A stretch of 64,000 nt of DNA. Origin: Clostridiales bacterium. Lineage in GTDB: Bacteria > Bacillota > Clostridia > Oscillospirales > CAG-272. Position 1 is the stretch's first letter. Each line of letters starts with the position of its first letter. The stretch is from positions 49,088-113,087 of the forward strand of contig QALR01000003.1 in the NCBI GenBank assembly GCA_003150035.1. Reading direction: 5' to 3'. Below are positions 41,746 through 50,665 of the stretch, in pieces. The position numbers were made by a program, and so were the translations under genes. Under the pieces are notes generated by a model. The model saw only the letters and a list, made by a program, of their open reading frames with translations. It did not search any database and was not told the DNA's origin.

Positions 41746-42873
41746 TCACACCCCGTCTTCTGCTTGATGATTTCTCTGCCTCTGCATACAGCATTCCCAG
41801 ATAAAATCATCCAAGCCCTTATATCTGGGGTCCCATAAATACGTACCGTATCGGAAGCCGTTTGCATCCAGTAGAGCCAGAAGATTCCGGAACCCCTGCT
41901 GTACATGAGGATTGACCATATAATCCATATCAAATGCCGTTTGAATCTCCTGAAGTCCGTCCTGCTTCAGTTCATCCAGTGCCAATCCCAGATGCGTCAG
42001 GGTATTGACACCGGGAACTGCCAGAATCGTCCTCCCGGTAAGAGCATTGATCACATCCGCTTTCATGGGCCCTTCTGTAACGATGATAATCGGCGTTACC
42101 TGCCCGGATAAATGTGTCCAGCCTTCCGCCCGGCACCCATCCCTTCGATCACCGCTGGAAATCCAACGAAACTTTCGTTTCTCCACGTCGTCTCGCCGGA
42201 GCTGAAGTCCCTGTATCAATCCGTCTTTGTTCCGAACCGGAATCAGAATCCCTCTCTGCTCATGGATAAAGGTCCACGCCCCATCATTGTTCCGGTAAAA
42301 ACCTGGAACGCCGGCAAGATAATATCCTTCCGACTGCAGCCGCTTTGCGAGCGCGGCCATTCCGGTTACCGGTGTGGACTTGTAGCCGAGCCGTTCAATA
42401 TCCTCGTCAGTCAATCCGCGATTCAACAGATTCTCCCGATGGTCCGGAGCAAGTGTCAGCATATTCAGCATTGCCGAATATGTGGCATGACGGATCTCCA
42501 GGTCATTGAGCGGATTTTCATCCACATCGGATTCTTTTGTCGGCTCCGGCGCTTTGTATGCCGGTTTTCGCGGCATATTGGATTCTGGTTTCAGCCGACT
42601 GCGGATGGCCTTATATGCTTTATCTCTTGGCGTTCCGGTACATAATGAATATAAATCGAAAATACCGCCTGAAGCCCCACATCGCGGGCACCGGAATACA
42701 TTCTTTTTCAGATTGATATTCAGATGCCTTTTGTTCGGAGCATCATCGCAGCATGGGCATTTGACATAATATGAGCTCTGCCCGGCTTTCGGATACGGAA
42801 GACCGATCAGCCCGATGATATCTGTCATTTGAAATTGATCCATCCAATTGATCGGGGACGGCCTGCCGGCCAT
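41746..42873 (-). CDS. CHC2 zinc-finger primase-like protein
   Basis: A 375-residue protein of mobile elements. The N-terminal DnaG-type zinc finger is clear (VKCPCCDDAPNKRHL then VFRCPRCGASGG, with IFDLYSLCTG). A middle part (RGLTDEDIERLGYKS, RGILIPVRNKDGLIQGLQLR) and a C-terminal TOPRIM-like/DUF3854 fold (PIIIVTEGPMKADVIN, then GVNTLTHLGLALDEL and TAFDMDYMVNPHVQQG) follow. It probably primes or assists element DNA replication. It is the penultimate gene of the leftward recombination operon. Confidence 0.75.
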   Translation of the reverse strand: MAGRPSPINWMDQFQMTDIIGLIGLPYPKAGQSSYYVKCPCCDDAPNKRHLNINLKKNVFRCPRCGASGGIFDLYSLCTGTPRDKAYKAIRSRLKPESNMPRKPAYKAPEPTKESDVDENPLNDLEIRHATYSAMLNMLTLAPDHRENLLNRGLTDEDIERLGYKSTPVTGMAALAKRLQSEGYYLAGVPGFYRNNDGAWTFIHEQRGILIPVRNKDGLIQGLQLRRDDVEKRKFRWISSGDRRDGCRAEGWTHLSGQVTPIIIVTEGPMKADVINALTGRTILAVPGVNTLTHLGLALDELKQDGLQEIQTAFDMDYMVNPHVQQGFRNLLALLDANGFRYGTYLWDPRYKGLDDFIWECCMQRQRNHQAEDGV

Positions 42874-42896
42874 CCCCCCCTCTCTTTCTCATTTGT

Positions 42897-43634
42897 TTAT
42901 TGTTCGGATTGATGAAGTGAATACTCGCAGATCCGTTTTGCCGCTTCTTTGATAGACTCGTCACCTGTATATTTGGTCGCAATCCAGACCAACGCTTTCG
43001 GATCCAGCATCATCACCTCGCCCATTGTTTTCCCTTGGAATTTTCCGATTGGACAGGGCTGCTTCAAGGCAAGCTCCAGCTTCTCTTCCTCTGTCAGTTC
43101 CTTTGCCGGGGCATCAACACCTGCGCAGGCAGTTTCTTTTGGATTTTCCGGCGACAGCGTTTGCAGAGAACCGGAATCGGGCAGTTCCTTCAGCTCGTCC
43201 GGTGCAATGGCATCGAAATCCTCCCCGGCAATGGCGGTCTGTAATCCAAAACCGGCATTGCGCAGCGCAATGCCGATTGCCGCTGTCTGCGCCCACTCTC
43301 TCGGGGAAACTGTGGGCTTTTCCGCGCAGGGGCCTCTGGATGCAGAAGCCTCAGCAAGATAGCAATCCACAGGGTCCCGATAGGATGGGTAGATCCTCGC
43401 TGTCGCCACAAAGCAATCCTTTCCCGGAGCTGTCTGAACACAGATTTTCCCTTCCGGATATTTCATCCGGAACCATGCCATCTGCACGGTCACAGGAAGT
43501 CGTTTTCTGGTTTCTCCCGTCGTCAAATCATAGTAATCGACAGCAAAAACAGACGGATCAAATCCGTTTATCTGATTGATTTCATTAATTTTTTTCAGCA
43601 TTTCCGTTTTCTGAACCGAATCGCTCTGAATCAT
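42897..43634 (-). CDS. ssDNA-annealing-like mobile-element protein
   Basis: A 245-residue protein. The stretch KDCFVATARIYPSYRDPVDC followed by SPREWAQTAAIGIALRNAGFG resembles Rad52/Sak-like phage recombination accessory proteins, in which W-x-Q/E-T-x-A-I-G-R/I-A-L-x-x-x-G-F-G is conserved. The C-terminal 45 residues (GKFQGKTMGEVMMLDPKALV, then ATKYTGDESIKEAAKRI) resemble the tail of exodeoxyribonuclease-X-like proteins. ATG 43634 is chosen because GGAGG lies seven bases upstream. The stop of the previous gene overlaps the start region. Confidence 0.55.
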   Translation of the reverse strand: MIQSDSVQKTEMLKKINEINQINGFDPSVFAVDYYDLTTGETRKRLPVTVQMAWFRMKYPEGKICVQTAPGKDCFVATARIYPSYRDPVDCYLAEASASRGPCAEKPTVSPREWAQTAAIGIALRNAGFGLQTAIAGEDFDAIAPDELKELPDSGSLQTLSPENPKETACAGVDAPAKELTEEEKLELALKQPCPIGKFQGKTMGEVMMLDPKALVWIATKYTGDESIKEAAKRICEYSLHQSEQ

Positions 43635-43636
43635 AT

Positions 43637-44089
43637 TCATACCTCCGTTTGAATCGAAATATAGGTCGTGCGGTATTGCAGCCATACACAGAGAAAAGCC
43701 TGTATTGTATCGGAGATGCTTTTCCGATACAGCTCGGGCGCGGCTGGCTGGAACCCGGCAAATCGTTTGAGATAATCCTGCACAACACTGTTGAGCGCCT
43801 GATATGCCGTCTCCCGTTCTTTTTGTCCCTTTTCGTCGGTCTGGCAGCCAACCCGCCGCTCCCCCAACAAGAAGCGAATATAGGTATCCACTATTCTGAA
43901 ATGAGTCACCAGTACACTCGCGTCACACGTAACCGGCGCAGATTGACAGAAATCACGCATGGTCTCCAACACGTCAACGCGATAATTTAACTCCTGATAC
44001 AAAAACAATTGTTCCGGTCGGAGTTTTCCGGCCTGGAGCTCTGTCTGCATTTTTTTCTTCAACTCATGATACTGCTCAATCAGCTTCAT
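43637..44089 (-). CDS. Hypothetical mobile-element protein (150 aa)
   Basis: Unrecognised. A mostly helical protein starting MKLIEQYHELKKKMQTELQA with a coiled-coil-like N-terminus and ending YLQYRTTYISIQTEV-like. It overlaps the helicase gene end by 14 bp and touches the next gene, so it is an integral part of this operon and probably a helicase- or recombination-accessory protein. No motif supports a specific role. Confidence 0.55.
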   Translation of the reverse strand: MKLIEQYHELKKKMQTELQAGKLRPEQLFLYQELNYRVDVLETMRDFCQSAPVTCDASVLVTHFRIVDTYIRFLLGERRVGCQTDEKGQKERETAYQALNSVVQDYLKRFAGFQPAAPELYRKSISDTIQAFLCVWLQYRTTYISIQTEV

Positions 44090-46277
44090 TTTTCATCCTC
44101 CTTTTTTCCTGCAGCCGTGCGGCAAGGCAGGTGCCGCGCTTTTCCGTGTCCGCTCGCTTGATTGCTATGCACAGCGCACGCCGTTCCCCGACGAGAATCA
44201 CCCTGTTCTTTCCGCGCGTGATCGCGGTATAGATCAGCGGACGTGTCAGCATGACAGCGTGTGCGCACTGCAGATTGACGATCACCGTACTGTATTCAGC
44301 TCCCTGCGATTTGTGTACGGTCAGGGCATAGCCAAGCTCCAACATATCCAGATCTCCGGCTCTCGCATCATATTCCTTGATACGTCCGTCTCCAAAATCC
44401 ACCCGGACAATGCAATCACCGTCATCATATTGGATTTGCCTGATGTAGCCAAGATCTCCGTTGCTGACGTCCTCATGATTTCTGATTTGCATCACTTTAT
44501 CACCGACGCGGAACTTTTTCATGCCGTCCGGCGTTTCCGCCTTTCCCGCTGCCGGCGGATTGATCACCTCCCGCAGCCGTGCATTCAATGCATTCACCCC
44601 TGTCTCCGTTTTCTGACGGTATGGACTGAGCAGCGCCACATTGTCCACGCCGCACCGGCCGGTTTCTCCTATATAAAGGCTGATAATTTTTTCGGCGGAC
44701 TCCGCCAACACCGGAGACTCCACAAACTGAAAATCGTCTCCGTATTCCAATCCGAGCGTTCCGTGCCGGATCAGCTTCGCGTTCGCGGCGATGCGGCTCC
44801 CGGAGCTTTGTCTGAACACTTTATCCAATCTGACGCTGGGAACACAGCCGCTCGCAATCAGCTCACTGAGCACGGCGCCCGGACCGACAGAGGGGAGCTG
44901 GTCGGCGTCGCCGACCAGAACAAGCTGTGTCCCGCTCTGTATTGCCGCAAACAGCTTCTCCGCAAGATAAACATCCAGCATCGACGTTTCATCTACTAAA
45001 ACCAGGTTGGCAGCCAGCTCTCCCGGCTCACCGTAGCTTCCGTCCTCCCGTGCCACAAGACCAAGCGCCTTGTGTACGGTAGAAGCCGGATACCCGGTGG
45101 ACTGCTCCATTCTTCTTGCCGCGCGTCCGGTCGGAGCACAGCAGCAGATCTGAGCGCCAGGATGATGTTTCACATACAGGTCCAGAATTGCCTTCTGTAT
45201 CAGGGTTTTTCCGGTTCCCGGCCCTCCGGTAATGATGGAAAGGCCATTTGTCAGAGCCATACGGACCGCGCTGCGCTGTTCTTCGGTCATTCTGATACAC
45301 AGATGTTGTTCCTCCTCATCCAGGTCAGTATCCAAATCGGTAAAATCCGTCGTTTCATGAAACGACAGCTTCTGCCGGATCACGGCTTCAGCCAAACGGA
45401 TCTCTGCCTGTGCCGTGCAGGACCTGTATACATTCCCGAGATAATCCATCAGCAGTCCTGTATGCAGCAGTCGTGCCGCACGATTGGCCAACATCTCCTC
45501 TGACAGCTCCTCCGTGTTGAGCAGCTTCCGGCAGGCACGGATGAAAGCGTGTTTTTCCATGCAAAGATTTCCCTTTCCTTCGGCCTCTATCAACGTATAC
45601 AACAATGCCTGATCCACGCGCTCGGTTGACAGTCGGTCAAAGCCCATCCGCATGGCAATCTGATCTGCCGTGGCAAATCCAATCCCGGCCAATTCACAAA
45701 GCCGATACGGATGCTCCCTGACAATTTCCATCGTCCGGCTTCCGTACTCGTGATACAGCTTCACTGCACGGTTCGGCGTGATCCCGTGCGGAACAAGGAA
45801 TGCAATGACATCCCGCGCGCCGCGATTGGCCAGATAAGAGTCCCTGACCGCCTTCAGCTTGTTTTGGCTGATTCCCTGTATGGCAAGGAGCTTTTCCGGA
45901 GCCTGATCCAGGATCTCCAGTGTCTTGTTCCCGAACGCTTCATAGATCCGTTCGGCCAGAACCCTTCCGATTCCTCGAATCTGTCCGGATGAAAGATAGG
46001 CGATAATCCCCTCTCGAGTTGGAATGACGACCTCCTCGTAATTCTCCACTTCAAACTGAAGCCCGTGCTTTGCGTCCTTTGCCCAGTGCCCCTTTATATC
46101 ATAGCGAATTTCAGAGGAAACGGGCAGACAATATCCCACTGCCTTGATCTGCTTTAATACGTTGCCGGTAAGATCCAGAACGCGCTCGCACGGGGTATAT
46201 ACCGCAACCATATAGCCTCCGGTATCGGATGGGCTTCCTTCACGCGGATAAATCAGCTTTTGAAATTCACATACCAT
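44076..46277 (-). CDS. RecD2-like ATP-dependent DNA helicase
   Basis: SF1B 5'-3' helicase of 733 residues, YrrC/RecD2 type. The N-terminal region contains helix-hairpin-helix segments (GQIRGIGRVLAERIYEAFG, LLAIQGISQNKLKAVRDSYL). The motor has Walker A GGPGTGKTLIQ, the CAPTGRAARRM motif, Walker B VLVDETSMLD, VGDADQLPSVGPG, and the C-terminal UvrD-like LTVHKSQGAEY and YTAITRGK. All motifs are intact. In a mobile element it probably acts with the YqaJ nuclease and DUF932-like protein in replication or recombination. It overlaps both flanking genes. Confidence 0.9.
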   Translation of the reverse strand: MVCEFQKLIYPREGSPSDTGGYMVAVYTPCERVLDLTGNVLKQIKAVGYCLPVSSEIRYDIKGHWAKDAKHGLQFEVENYEEVVIPTREGIIAYLSSGQIRGIGRVLAERIYEAFGNKTLEILDQAPEKLLAIQGISQNKLKAVRDSYLANRGARDVIAFLVPHGITPNRAVKLYHEYGSRTMEIVREHPYRLCELAGIGFATADQIAMRMGFDRLSTERVDQALLYTLIEAEGKGNLCMEKHAFIRACRKLLNTEELSEEMLANRAARLLHTGLLMDYLGNVYRSCTAQAEIRLAEAVIRQKLSFHETTDFTDLDTDLDEEEQHLCIRMTEEQRSAVRMALTNGLSIITGGPGTGKTLIQKAILDLYVKHHPGAQICCCAPTGRAARRMEQSTGYPASTVHKALGLVAREDGSYGEPGELAANLVLVDETSMLDVYLAEKLFAAIQSGTQLVLVGDADQLPSVGPGAVLSELIASGCVPSVRLDKVFRQSSGSRIAANAKLIRHGTLGLEYGDDFQFVESPVLAESAEKIISLYIGETGRCGVDNVALLSPYRQKTETGVNALNARLREVINPPAAGKAETPDGMKKFRVGDKVMQIRNHEDVSNGDLGYIRQIQYDDGDCIVRVDFGDGRIKEYDARAGDLDMLELGYALTVHKSQGAEYSTVIVNLQCAHAVMLTRPLIYTAITRGKNRVILVGERRALCIAIKRADTEKRGTCLAARLQEKRRMKNEAD

Positions 46278-46818
46278 TTCTCTCCTCCGGGTTCAGAAAT
46301 CTGTCAAGCTCTGCCGCAGACATCCCCATAACAGGATGGCATAAGTTCCAACGGACAGGGTCTGCTCCGCCGGTTTCTGTTTTTGCAATCATATTGACTG
46401 CGGGAATCAGCTCCGCATTGAAAGCAACAATTTGTATATTCAGTCTCAGAGCATATGCGATTTCATCCTGCATTCCGCTGCTGATCCGGTCGCCGCATAT
46501 CAACAGCATCCGGCTTTGCCCGAGCAGACGAAGTCCGAAATCCAGAGCCAATGCCCTCTCAGACGGAATTCCGTCGTTCAATAGATAGGGCATAAATGCG
46601 TGCGGCGCTTTTGCCGGAATTCCCAGCACAGCTTCTGAATAGTACATGTATGCCGACGCCGCTCTCATATGCATCCGCGTCTGCTCTTTCCTGTCTGCTC
46701 TCAAGGGTGAGCAGATATATGCCCACTTATCATTTGAGGCCGGTTGGAAAAGCAGTTTCCGTTGCAGTTCCTTCTCCCAGTCCTGTGTAAATATCAAATG
46801 ATTCACCTTTTCCTCCAA
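46267..46818 (-). CDS. Nucleoside 2-deoxyribosyltransferase-like protein (DUF4406-like)
   Basis: A 183-residue protein. WAYICSPLRAD followed by a helix (ASAYMYYSEAVLGIPAKAPH), then FMPYLLNDGIPSERALALDF and LLICGDRISSGMQDEIAYAL, follows the DUF4406/nucleoside deoxyribosyltransferase layout. Such proteins are frequent in phages and ICEs and may alter nucleotides, but activity here is unproven. It overlaps the RecD2-like gene by 11 bp. Confidence 0.65.
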   Translation of the reverse strand: MEEKVNHLIFTQDWEKELQRKLLFQPASNDKWAYICSPLRADRKEQTRMHMRAASAYMYYSEAVLGIPAKAPHAFMPYLLNDGIPSERALALDFGLRLLGQSRMLLICGDRISSGMQDEIAYALRLNIQIVAFNAELIPAVNMIAKTETGGADPVRWNLCHPVMGMSAAELDRFLNPEERNGM

Positions 46819-46824
46819 TATAAA

Positions 46825-47862
46825 TTAAAGCGGTACTCTGCTGACGCTGAGCTTCCGGCTTTCTGTTGTTTTTGATACCTCTGAGTAGATCTCCGGATAT
46901 TTTTTCTTCAATGCCGCTGTGTCCGTCCGGTTACTTTTTCTGGTCACAAAATCAATCAGGTATTTGTCGGTCGTCGTTTCCAGAACGCCATGTTCATGGT
47001 CCTTCATGAGTTCTGCGATCCGAACCGAATACGCTTCCGCCTCCTTCTCCAGTCGTTTCTGCTCTGCCTTGTGTTCCTCTATTTGTTTCTGCGTCGATAC
47101 CAATTCGGAAAGAATCCGCTCCTGAGATTTCGGAAATTCAATTGTCGGAAGTCCGGGCTTGCTCGCTCCATAAATTCGTGCAAGTGATTTCATCGCCAGT
47201 GACGGTTCGATTCCCTGCATCGTCGGAGGCTTGTCATGCTCCAGACTCCAGATCCAGCGTTCCAGCTTCTCGAATATCATGTCCTCTTTGAACGAATCTC
47301 TCACCAGCTCCGGCATTGCCATATCCGCGTCCGGATTATTCCCCCACAGTGCGGAAAAAGCACCGATGCGAACGTCCGCGACCGCCAGATAGTAGCGGAG
47401 CTGAAATTCGTAATACAGGGGGTACGCACCGTCCGCCCAATGAGAAGCATTGTGATAGGTACAGGATTTGCACTCTAAAATGCCATGCTCACCGTCGGAA
47501 GTCCTGACAAACCGGCGATCGAAATCCGCAAGAGCGTAAGGATGATCCGCATGCTGATACATGTAGGTATCATCGATGACCGTGTTGCCTGTTTTGACCG
47601 CGTAAAAATGCGCCGCAATCGGTTCCAACATGTGCCCCATCGACAATTGATTGGCATTGGCTTTGACCGCGGGTTTGATTTTTCCTTTTTTGATCATCCA
47701 GAGCTCCAACGGTGTGGTCCAGGGTGAAACACCAAATATTGCCGCCACATCGCTGCCTCCCACAGTGTACGGGATATTCCCTTTCGGTCCGTGCATCCGA
47801 CATTCCAGCCACCGCTCATTGGTCATTCCGGCACAGTCGCAAAGAATATTCGGCTTGGCCAT
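46825..47862 (-). CDS. YqaJ-type viral recombinase (lambda exonuclease-like nuclease)
   Basis: A 345-residue nuclease of the YqaJ/PD-(D/E)xK family used for end resection in phage-type recombination. Core motifs: YTVGGSDVAAIFGVSPWTTP at residues 32-51, the ALADFDRRFV segment with the catalytic Asp, GILECKSC with the Glu and Lys, and the YYEFQLRYYLAV helix. A C-terminal coiled coil of about 60 residues (QKQIEEHKAEQKRLEKEAEA) follows. It pairs with the DUF932-like protein, whose stop overlaps its start by one base. Confidence 0.88.
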   Translation of the reverse strand: MAKPNILCDCAGMTNERWLECRMHGPKGNIPYTVGGSDVAAIFGVSPWTTPLELWMIKKGKIKPAVKANANQLSMGHMLEPIAAHFYAVKTGNTVIDDTYMYQHADHPYALADFDRRFVRTSDGEHGILECKSCTYHNASHWADGAYPLYYEFQLRYYLAVADVRIGAFSALWGNNPDADMAMPELVRDSFKEDMIFEKLERWIWSLEHDKPPTMQGIEPSLAMKSLARIYGASKPGLPTIEFPKSQERILSELVSTQKQIEEHKAEQKRLEKEAEAYSVRIAELMKDHEHGVLETTTDKYLIDFVTRKSNRTDTAALKKKYPEIYSEVSKTTESRKLSVSRVPL

Positions 47863-49001
47863 CAGTATGCCACCGCCTTCGCAAGATCATATTCCTGCCA
47901 TGGAAGAGACAATGCCCTTGCCAGATTCTCCTCCACAGTCAGCAGCTTGCTTTCCGGCGTCCCATCCGTTTTCAGATTAAACAATATTTCCTGCATGGCA
48001 AGATAGACGTCATGCGCAGTAGCCGGTCCGCTGCCATATGACATTTCATACATGGCGATTGCTTCCATAGCCGCCTTCTTCGGCATACTAAGTTTTTTGC
48101 ACACCCGCGTCATTGCATTGACCGGATAGTCCAGCCTGATATCCATCAGTTTTTGCAGCTTTGCCACCTGATCCCCGAACTGCGCGAAAAGCTGGTCCAA
48201 CGCCGCGTCAAAATCTTTGATTTCGGATCCGTGGCGGTGCTCGACCTCAATACATCCACCTATATGAATCGGATAGGACAGTCCCATCAATAACGCGGAA
48301 ACTTTTGCCGAGGCCACACCTGTATCCGACGTGATAAACCGGATTCCAGGCATCAATCGGTCCGCAAGCTTCGTTTTTCCCTGCGCCGCAAGCAGTCCTG
48401 TATAAACACCAAGCAGATCATCTTTTTGCTTGGGAAGTCTCCAGGAGGCGCTGGAAATCGAGTGATCACTGTACCCCTGTTCAAATTCGTTCTCCGGGAA
48501 CCGCTCGTCGAGCTTCAATTTCAGTGCTTGCAGAAGCGCGTCGATGCCGAGCACGGAATAATCCTTCTGATCTCCCGAATGGACTGCCGCAACCTTTTCG
48601 TCCCGGATCAGTGCCAACGCCTCGGAGGAATAGAGTTTTAGGCAGGCGTTCAGCGTCTGTGCCAGTACTCCTCTTTCCAGCTTGGGAAGTGCCGTTCCTC
48701 CGATTTTGGCACGATCCAACAGGCTTTTATATGCCGTATCGCGCAAGGGATAAAGCTCCCCGTCTATCCGGAGGGCCAAACCGAGATTTTCCGCCGTATC
48801 CTCTATCGCTTCTCTGCTGATTCCGCTTGCAAATGCTCCGGGATTTCCATAGCAGAACGAAGCCTTATCCAACGGCTCTACGCGCAGTTTTTTCACCTGT
48901 GAATGCTTCCACTGACTATTCGTGGATTGCACCAGATGATAGGCGTACATATCCGGATAATTGGAGAACGTCGTGTGAAAATTGTCCTGACATTGCATCA
49001 T
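47862..49001 (-). CDS. DUF932-like mobile-element protein
   Basis: A 379-residue protein, first gene of the leftward recombination operon. It follows the DUF932 pattern, with an N-terminal segment NPGAFASGISREAIEDTAEN and a core containing the DYSVLGIDALLQALKLKLDE and FITSDTGVASAKVSALLMGL strands. DUF932 proteins accompany phage and plasmid nucleases and are suspected recombination factors. ATG 49001 follows AAGGAAG; the longer in-frame reading runs back into the leader hairpin and is rejected. It is behind an attenuator and a promoter shared in design with the ssb operon. Confidence 0.65.
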   Translation of the reverse strand: MMQCQDNFHTTFSNYPDMYAYHLVQSTNSQWKHSQVKKLRVEPLDKASFCYGNPGAFASGISREAIEDTAENLGLALRIDGELYPLRDTAYKSLLDRAKIGGTALPKLERGVLAQTLNACLKLYSSEALALIRDEKVAAVHSGDQKDYSVLGIDALLQALKLKLDERFPENEFEQGYSDHSISSASWRLPKQKDDLLGVYTGLLAAQGKTKLADRLMPGIRFITSDTGVASAKVSALLMGLSYPIHIGGCIEVEHRHGSEIKDFDAALDQLFAQFGDQVAKLQKLMDIRLDYPVNAMTRVCKKLSMPKKAAMEAIAMYEMSYGSGPATAHDVYLAMQEILFNLKTDGTPESKLLTVEENLARALSLPWQEYDLAKAVAY

Positions 49002-49109
49002 TTTTCTGATCTTCCTTTCTTTTCTGACGGATTGACCGCCGTAATATATAACAAAAAGCCGACATTCCCGAAGGACTGCCGGCTTGATGCCCGATTTCAG
49101 GCGAGAAAC

Positions 49110-49143
49110 AAAAAATGCCATTCGCACACGCAAATGGCACTTT
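49110..49143 (-). terminator. Attenuator in the DUF932-RecD operon leader
   Basis: On the minus strand AAGTGCCATTTGCG / GTGCGAATGGCATT followed by TTTTGTTTC, about 55 bases downstream of the promoter and 110 before the first gene. It closely matches the attenuator at 59661-59704. Confidence 0.75.
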
Positions 49144-49193
49144 GATTACTCTGCTATACTGTGTTTATATAAAACTCTGATACTGATATATTT

Positions 49194-49222
49194 ATTATAG
49201 CAGAAAATTTTCGTTTCGTCAA
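49194..49222 (-). promoter_or_regulatory. Promoter of the DUF932-YqaJ-RecD operon
   Basis: On the minus strand TTGACG (49222-49217), a 17-bp spacer and TATAAT (49199-49194). The block GGGATTGACG, TATAATAAA and a following CAGT/CTCAG-like segment recur at the ssb operon. Confidence 0.88.
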
Positions 49223-49227
49223 TCCCT

Positions 49228-49398
49228 TATAAAAAGAAAACCAAATATTATGAGCTGCCTGACATTGGCTTCTGTATCATCGGCAATGCTTCGGATCCGG
49301 CTGATTACAGCAATTCGTATAAAATGTATGACCGCTATTTGGACACAAGCAATTTCATTAAAAATTCTCTTGTAATAAGAAATCACACATGTGGATGA
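49228..49398 (+). pseudogene. Plus-strand coding remnant (C-terminal fragment)
   Basis: A 56-codon frame with protein-like composition: YKKKTKYYELPDIGFCIIGN, then ASDPADYSNSYKMYDRYLDT and SNFIKNSLVIRN to a stop. It has no start codon or RBS and begins exactly where the conserved leader block of the DUF932 operon ends. It therefore looks like the tail of a gene cut by recombination. It overlaps the end of the DUF4143 ATPase on the other strand. The parent family is not recognised. Confidence 0.35.
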
Positions 49399-50557
49399 TC
49401 CGAATCCCATTGACGTTTCCGCCTGCGTATTCGTCCAATGTCACGACATATTTCGGATAATGATCCGATACCTCCATCAGATTCTGAATCTCTCTGTCGG
49501 ATTCCTCCGGCATTTCGCGGCACACCTGCACATATACCTTCTCATCCCTCATAATGGCAACAAAGTCAATTTCTTTTGTCCCGTTCTTGCCAATATACAC
49601 ATCGTAACCTCTGCGCTTCAGCTCGAAATACACAATGTTCTCCAGCATTGCCGCCACAGATTTCGGATTATATCCGAGGATACAGTATTTCAGCGAAGGA
49701 TCCGCCAGATAAAACTTTTCCTGTGTTTTCAAAACCTCCTTTCCCTGCATATCGTATCGCGGACAACGATAGATCACAAATGCCTTTTCCAACCATTCCA
49801 GATAGTTATAGATGGTTTCCACCGATAGAGAGCGCCTTTCGTTTTTCAGAAATTTCACGATGGCGTTTGCGGAAAAAGTTTTTCCGACATTTTCAACGAT
49901 ATATTTTACGACGCGTTCAAACAGCTCCAGATTGGTAATCCGATGCCGTTTGGTGATATCATGGCTGACAACCGAATGATAAATCCCTTCAACAACCTGA
50001 TAGGCTGTCCTCTCTGTAAAATTCCCGTTGGCAACCACCGGAAAGCCGCCATAACGAATATAATCCGCAAGCAATTCCTTCTTCGTTTTCCCTGACTCAT
50101 ACTTGAAATCCAGATATTCCGCAAAGGAAAGCGTATACACCGGAATTTCCACATACCGTCCCGTCAGGTAAGTGGAAATCTCGGAGGACATCATTCTGGA
50201 ATTGGAACCGGTCACATATATATCGGTATTGTCATTTTCCAGCAGACTGTTCACGCACTTCTCCCAGCCGTCAATTTCCTGAATCTCATCCAGAAGCAAA
50301 TAGTATCGGCCATTATCGGTCATCCTCGCATGGATATCCTGATTCATATTCTGAACCGTATATCCATCCGGAATATCCATGGAGGTGTAACGGTAGCACA
50401 GGATGTGGTCTTCCCTGACGCCCTCCTTGATCAATTCATCCCGCAGCATATCCAATATTGTGGATTTTCCGGAACGCCGGATTCCCGCCAGCAGCTTTAC
50501 AAGCGGCTGATCCTTGTAGACAAGCAATGTTTTCAGATATTTGGGTCTGATAATCAT
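49358..50557 (-). CDS. AAA_14/DUF4143 ATPase (1)
   Basis: An ATPase of 399 residues. Walker A is AGIRRSGKST near residue 25, Walker B YYLLLDEIQEIDGWE, sensor ITGSNSRMMSSE-like (VTGSNSRMM), and the DUF4143 domain follows, with PVYTLSFAEYLDF, RYGGFP, and at the C-terminus the nuclease-like ENIVYFELKRRGYDVYIGKN and EIDFVAIMRDEKVYVQV (E-x-D-F-V/K type). These ATPases are common in Bacteroidetes and Clostridia genomes and often lie in accessory regions; their role is unknown. ATG 50557 follows GGGGGTGG. It has its own perfect promoter and stands between two element operons. Confidence 0.85.
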   Translation of the reverse strand: MIIRPKYLKTLLVYKDQPLVKLLAGIRRSGKSTILDMLRDELIKEGVREDHILCYRYTSMDIPDGYTVQNMNQDIHARMTDNGRYYLLLDEIQEIDGWEKCVNSLLENDNTDIYVTGSNSRMMSSEISTYLTGRYVEIPVYTLSFAEYLDFKYESGKTKKELLADYIRYGGFPVVANGNFTERTAYQVVEGIYHSVVSHDITKRHRITNLELFERVVKYIVENVGKTFSANAIVKFLKNERRSLSVETIYNYLEWLEKAFVIYRCPRYDMQGKEVLKTQEKFYLADPSLKYCILGYNPKSVAAMLENIVYFELKRRGYDVYIGKNGTKEIDFVAIMRDEKVYVQVCREMPEESDREIQNLMEVSDHYPKYVVTLDEYAGGNVNGIRIIHMCDFLLQENF

Positions 50558-50579
50558 CTTTCCACCCCCTTGTTTTCTT

Positions 50580-50608
50580 ATTATACACAAAAACAATCAA
50601 TTTGTCAA
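50580..50608 (-). promoter_or_regulatory. Consensus promoter of DUF4143 ATPase 1
   Basis: On the minus strand TTGACA (50608-50603), a 17-bp spacer and TATAAT (50585-50580): a perfect match. Confidence 0.92.
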
Positions 50609-50665
50609 TTGTTTTTACTTATTTTCAGCAAAAACAAGAAAGCTATAGACTGTTTTTTCGTTAAA

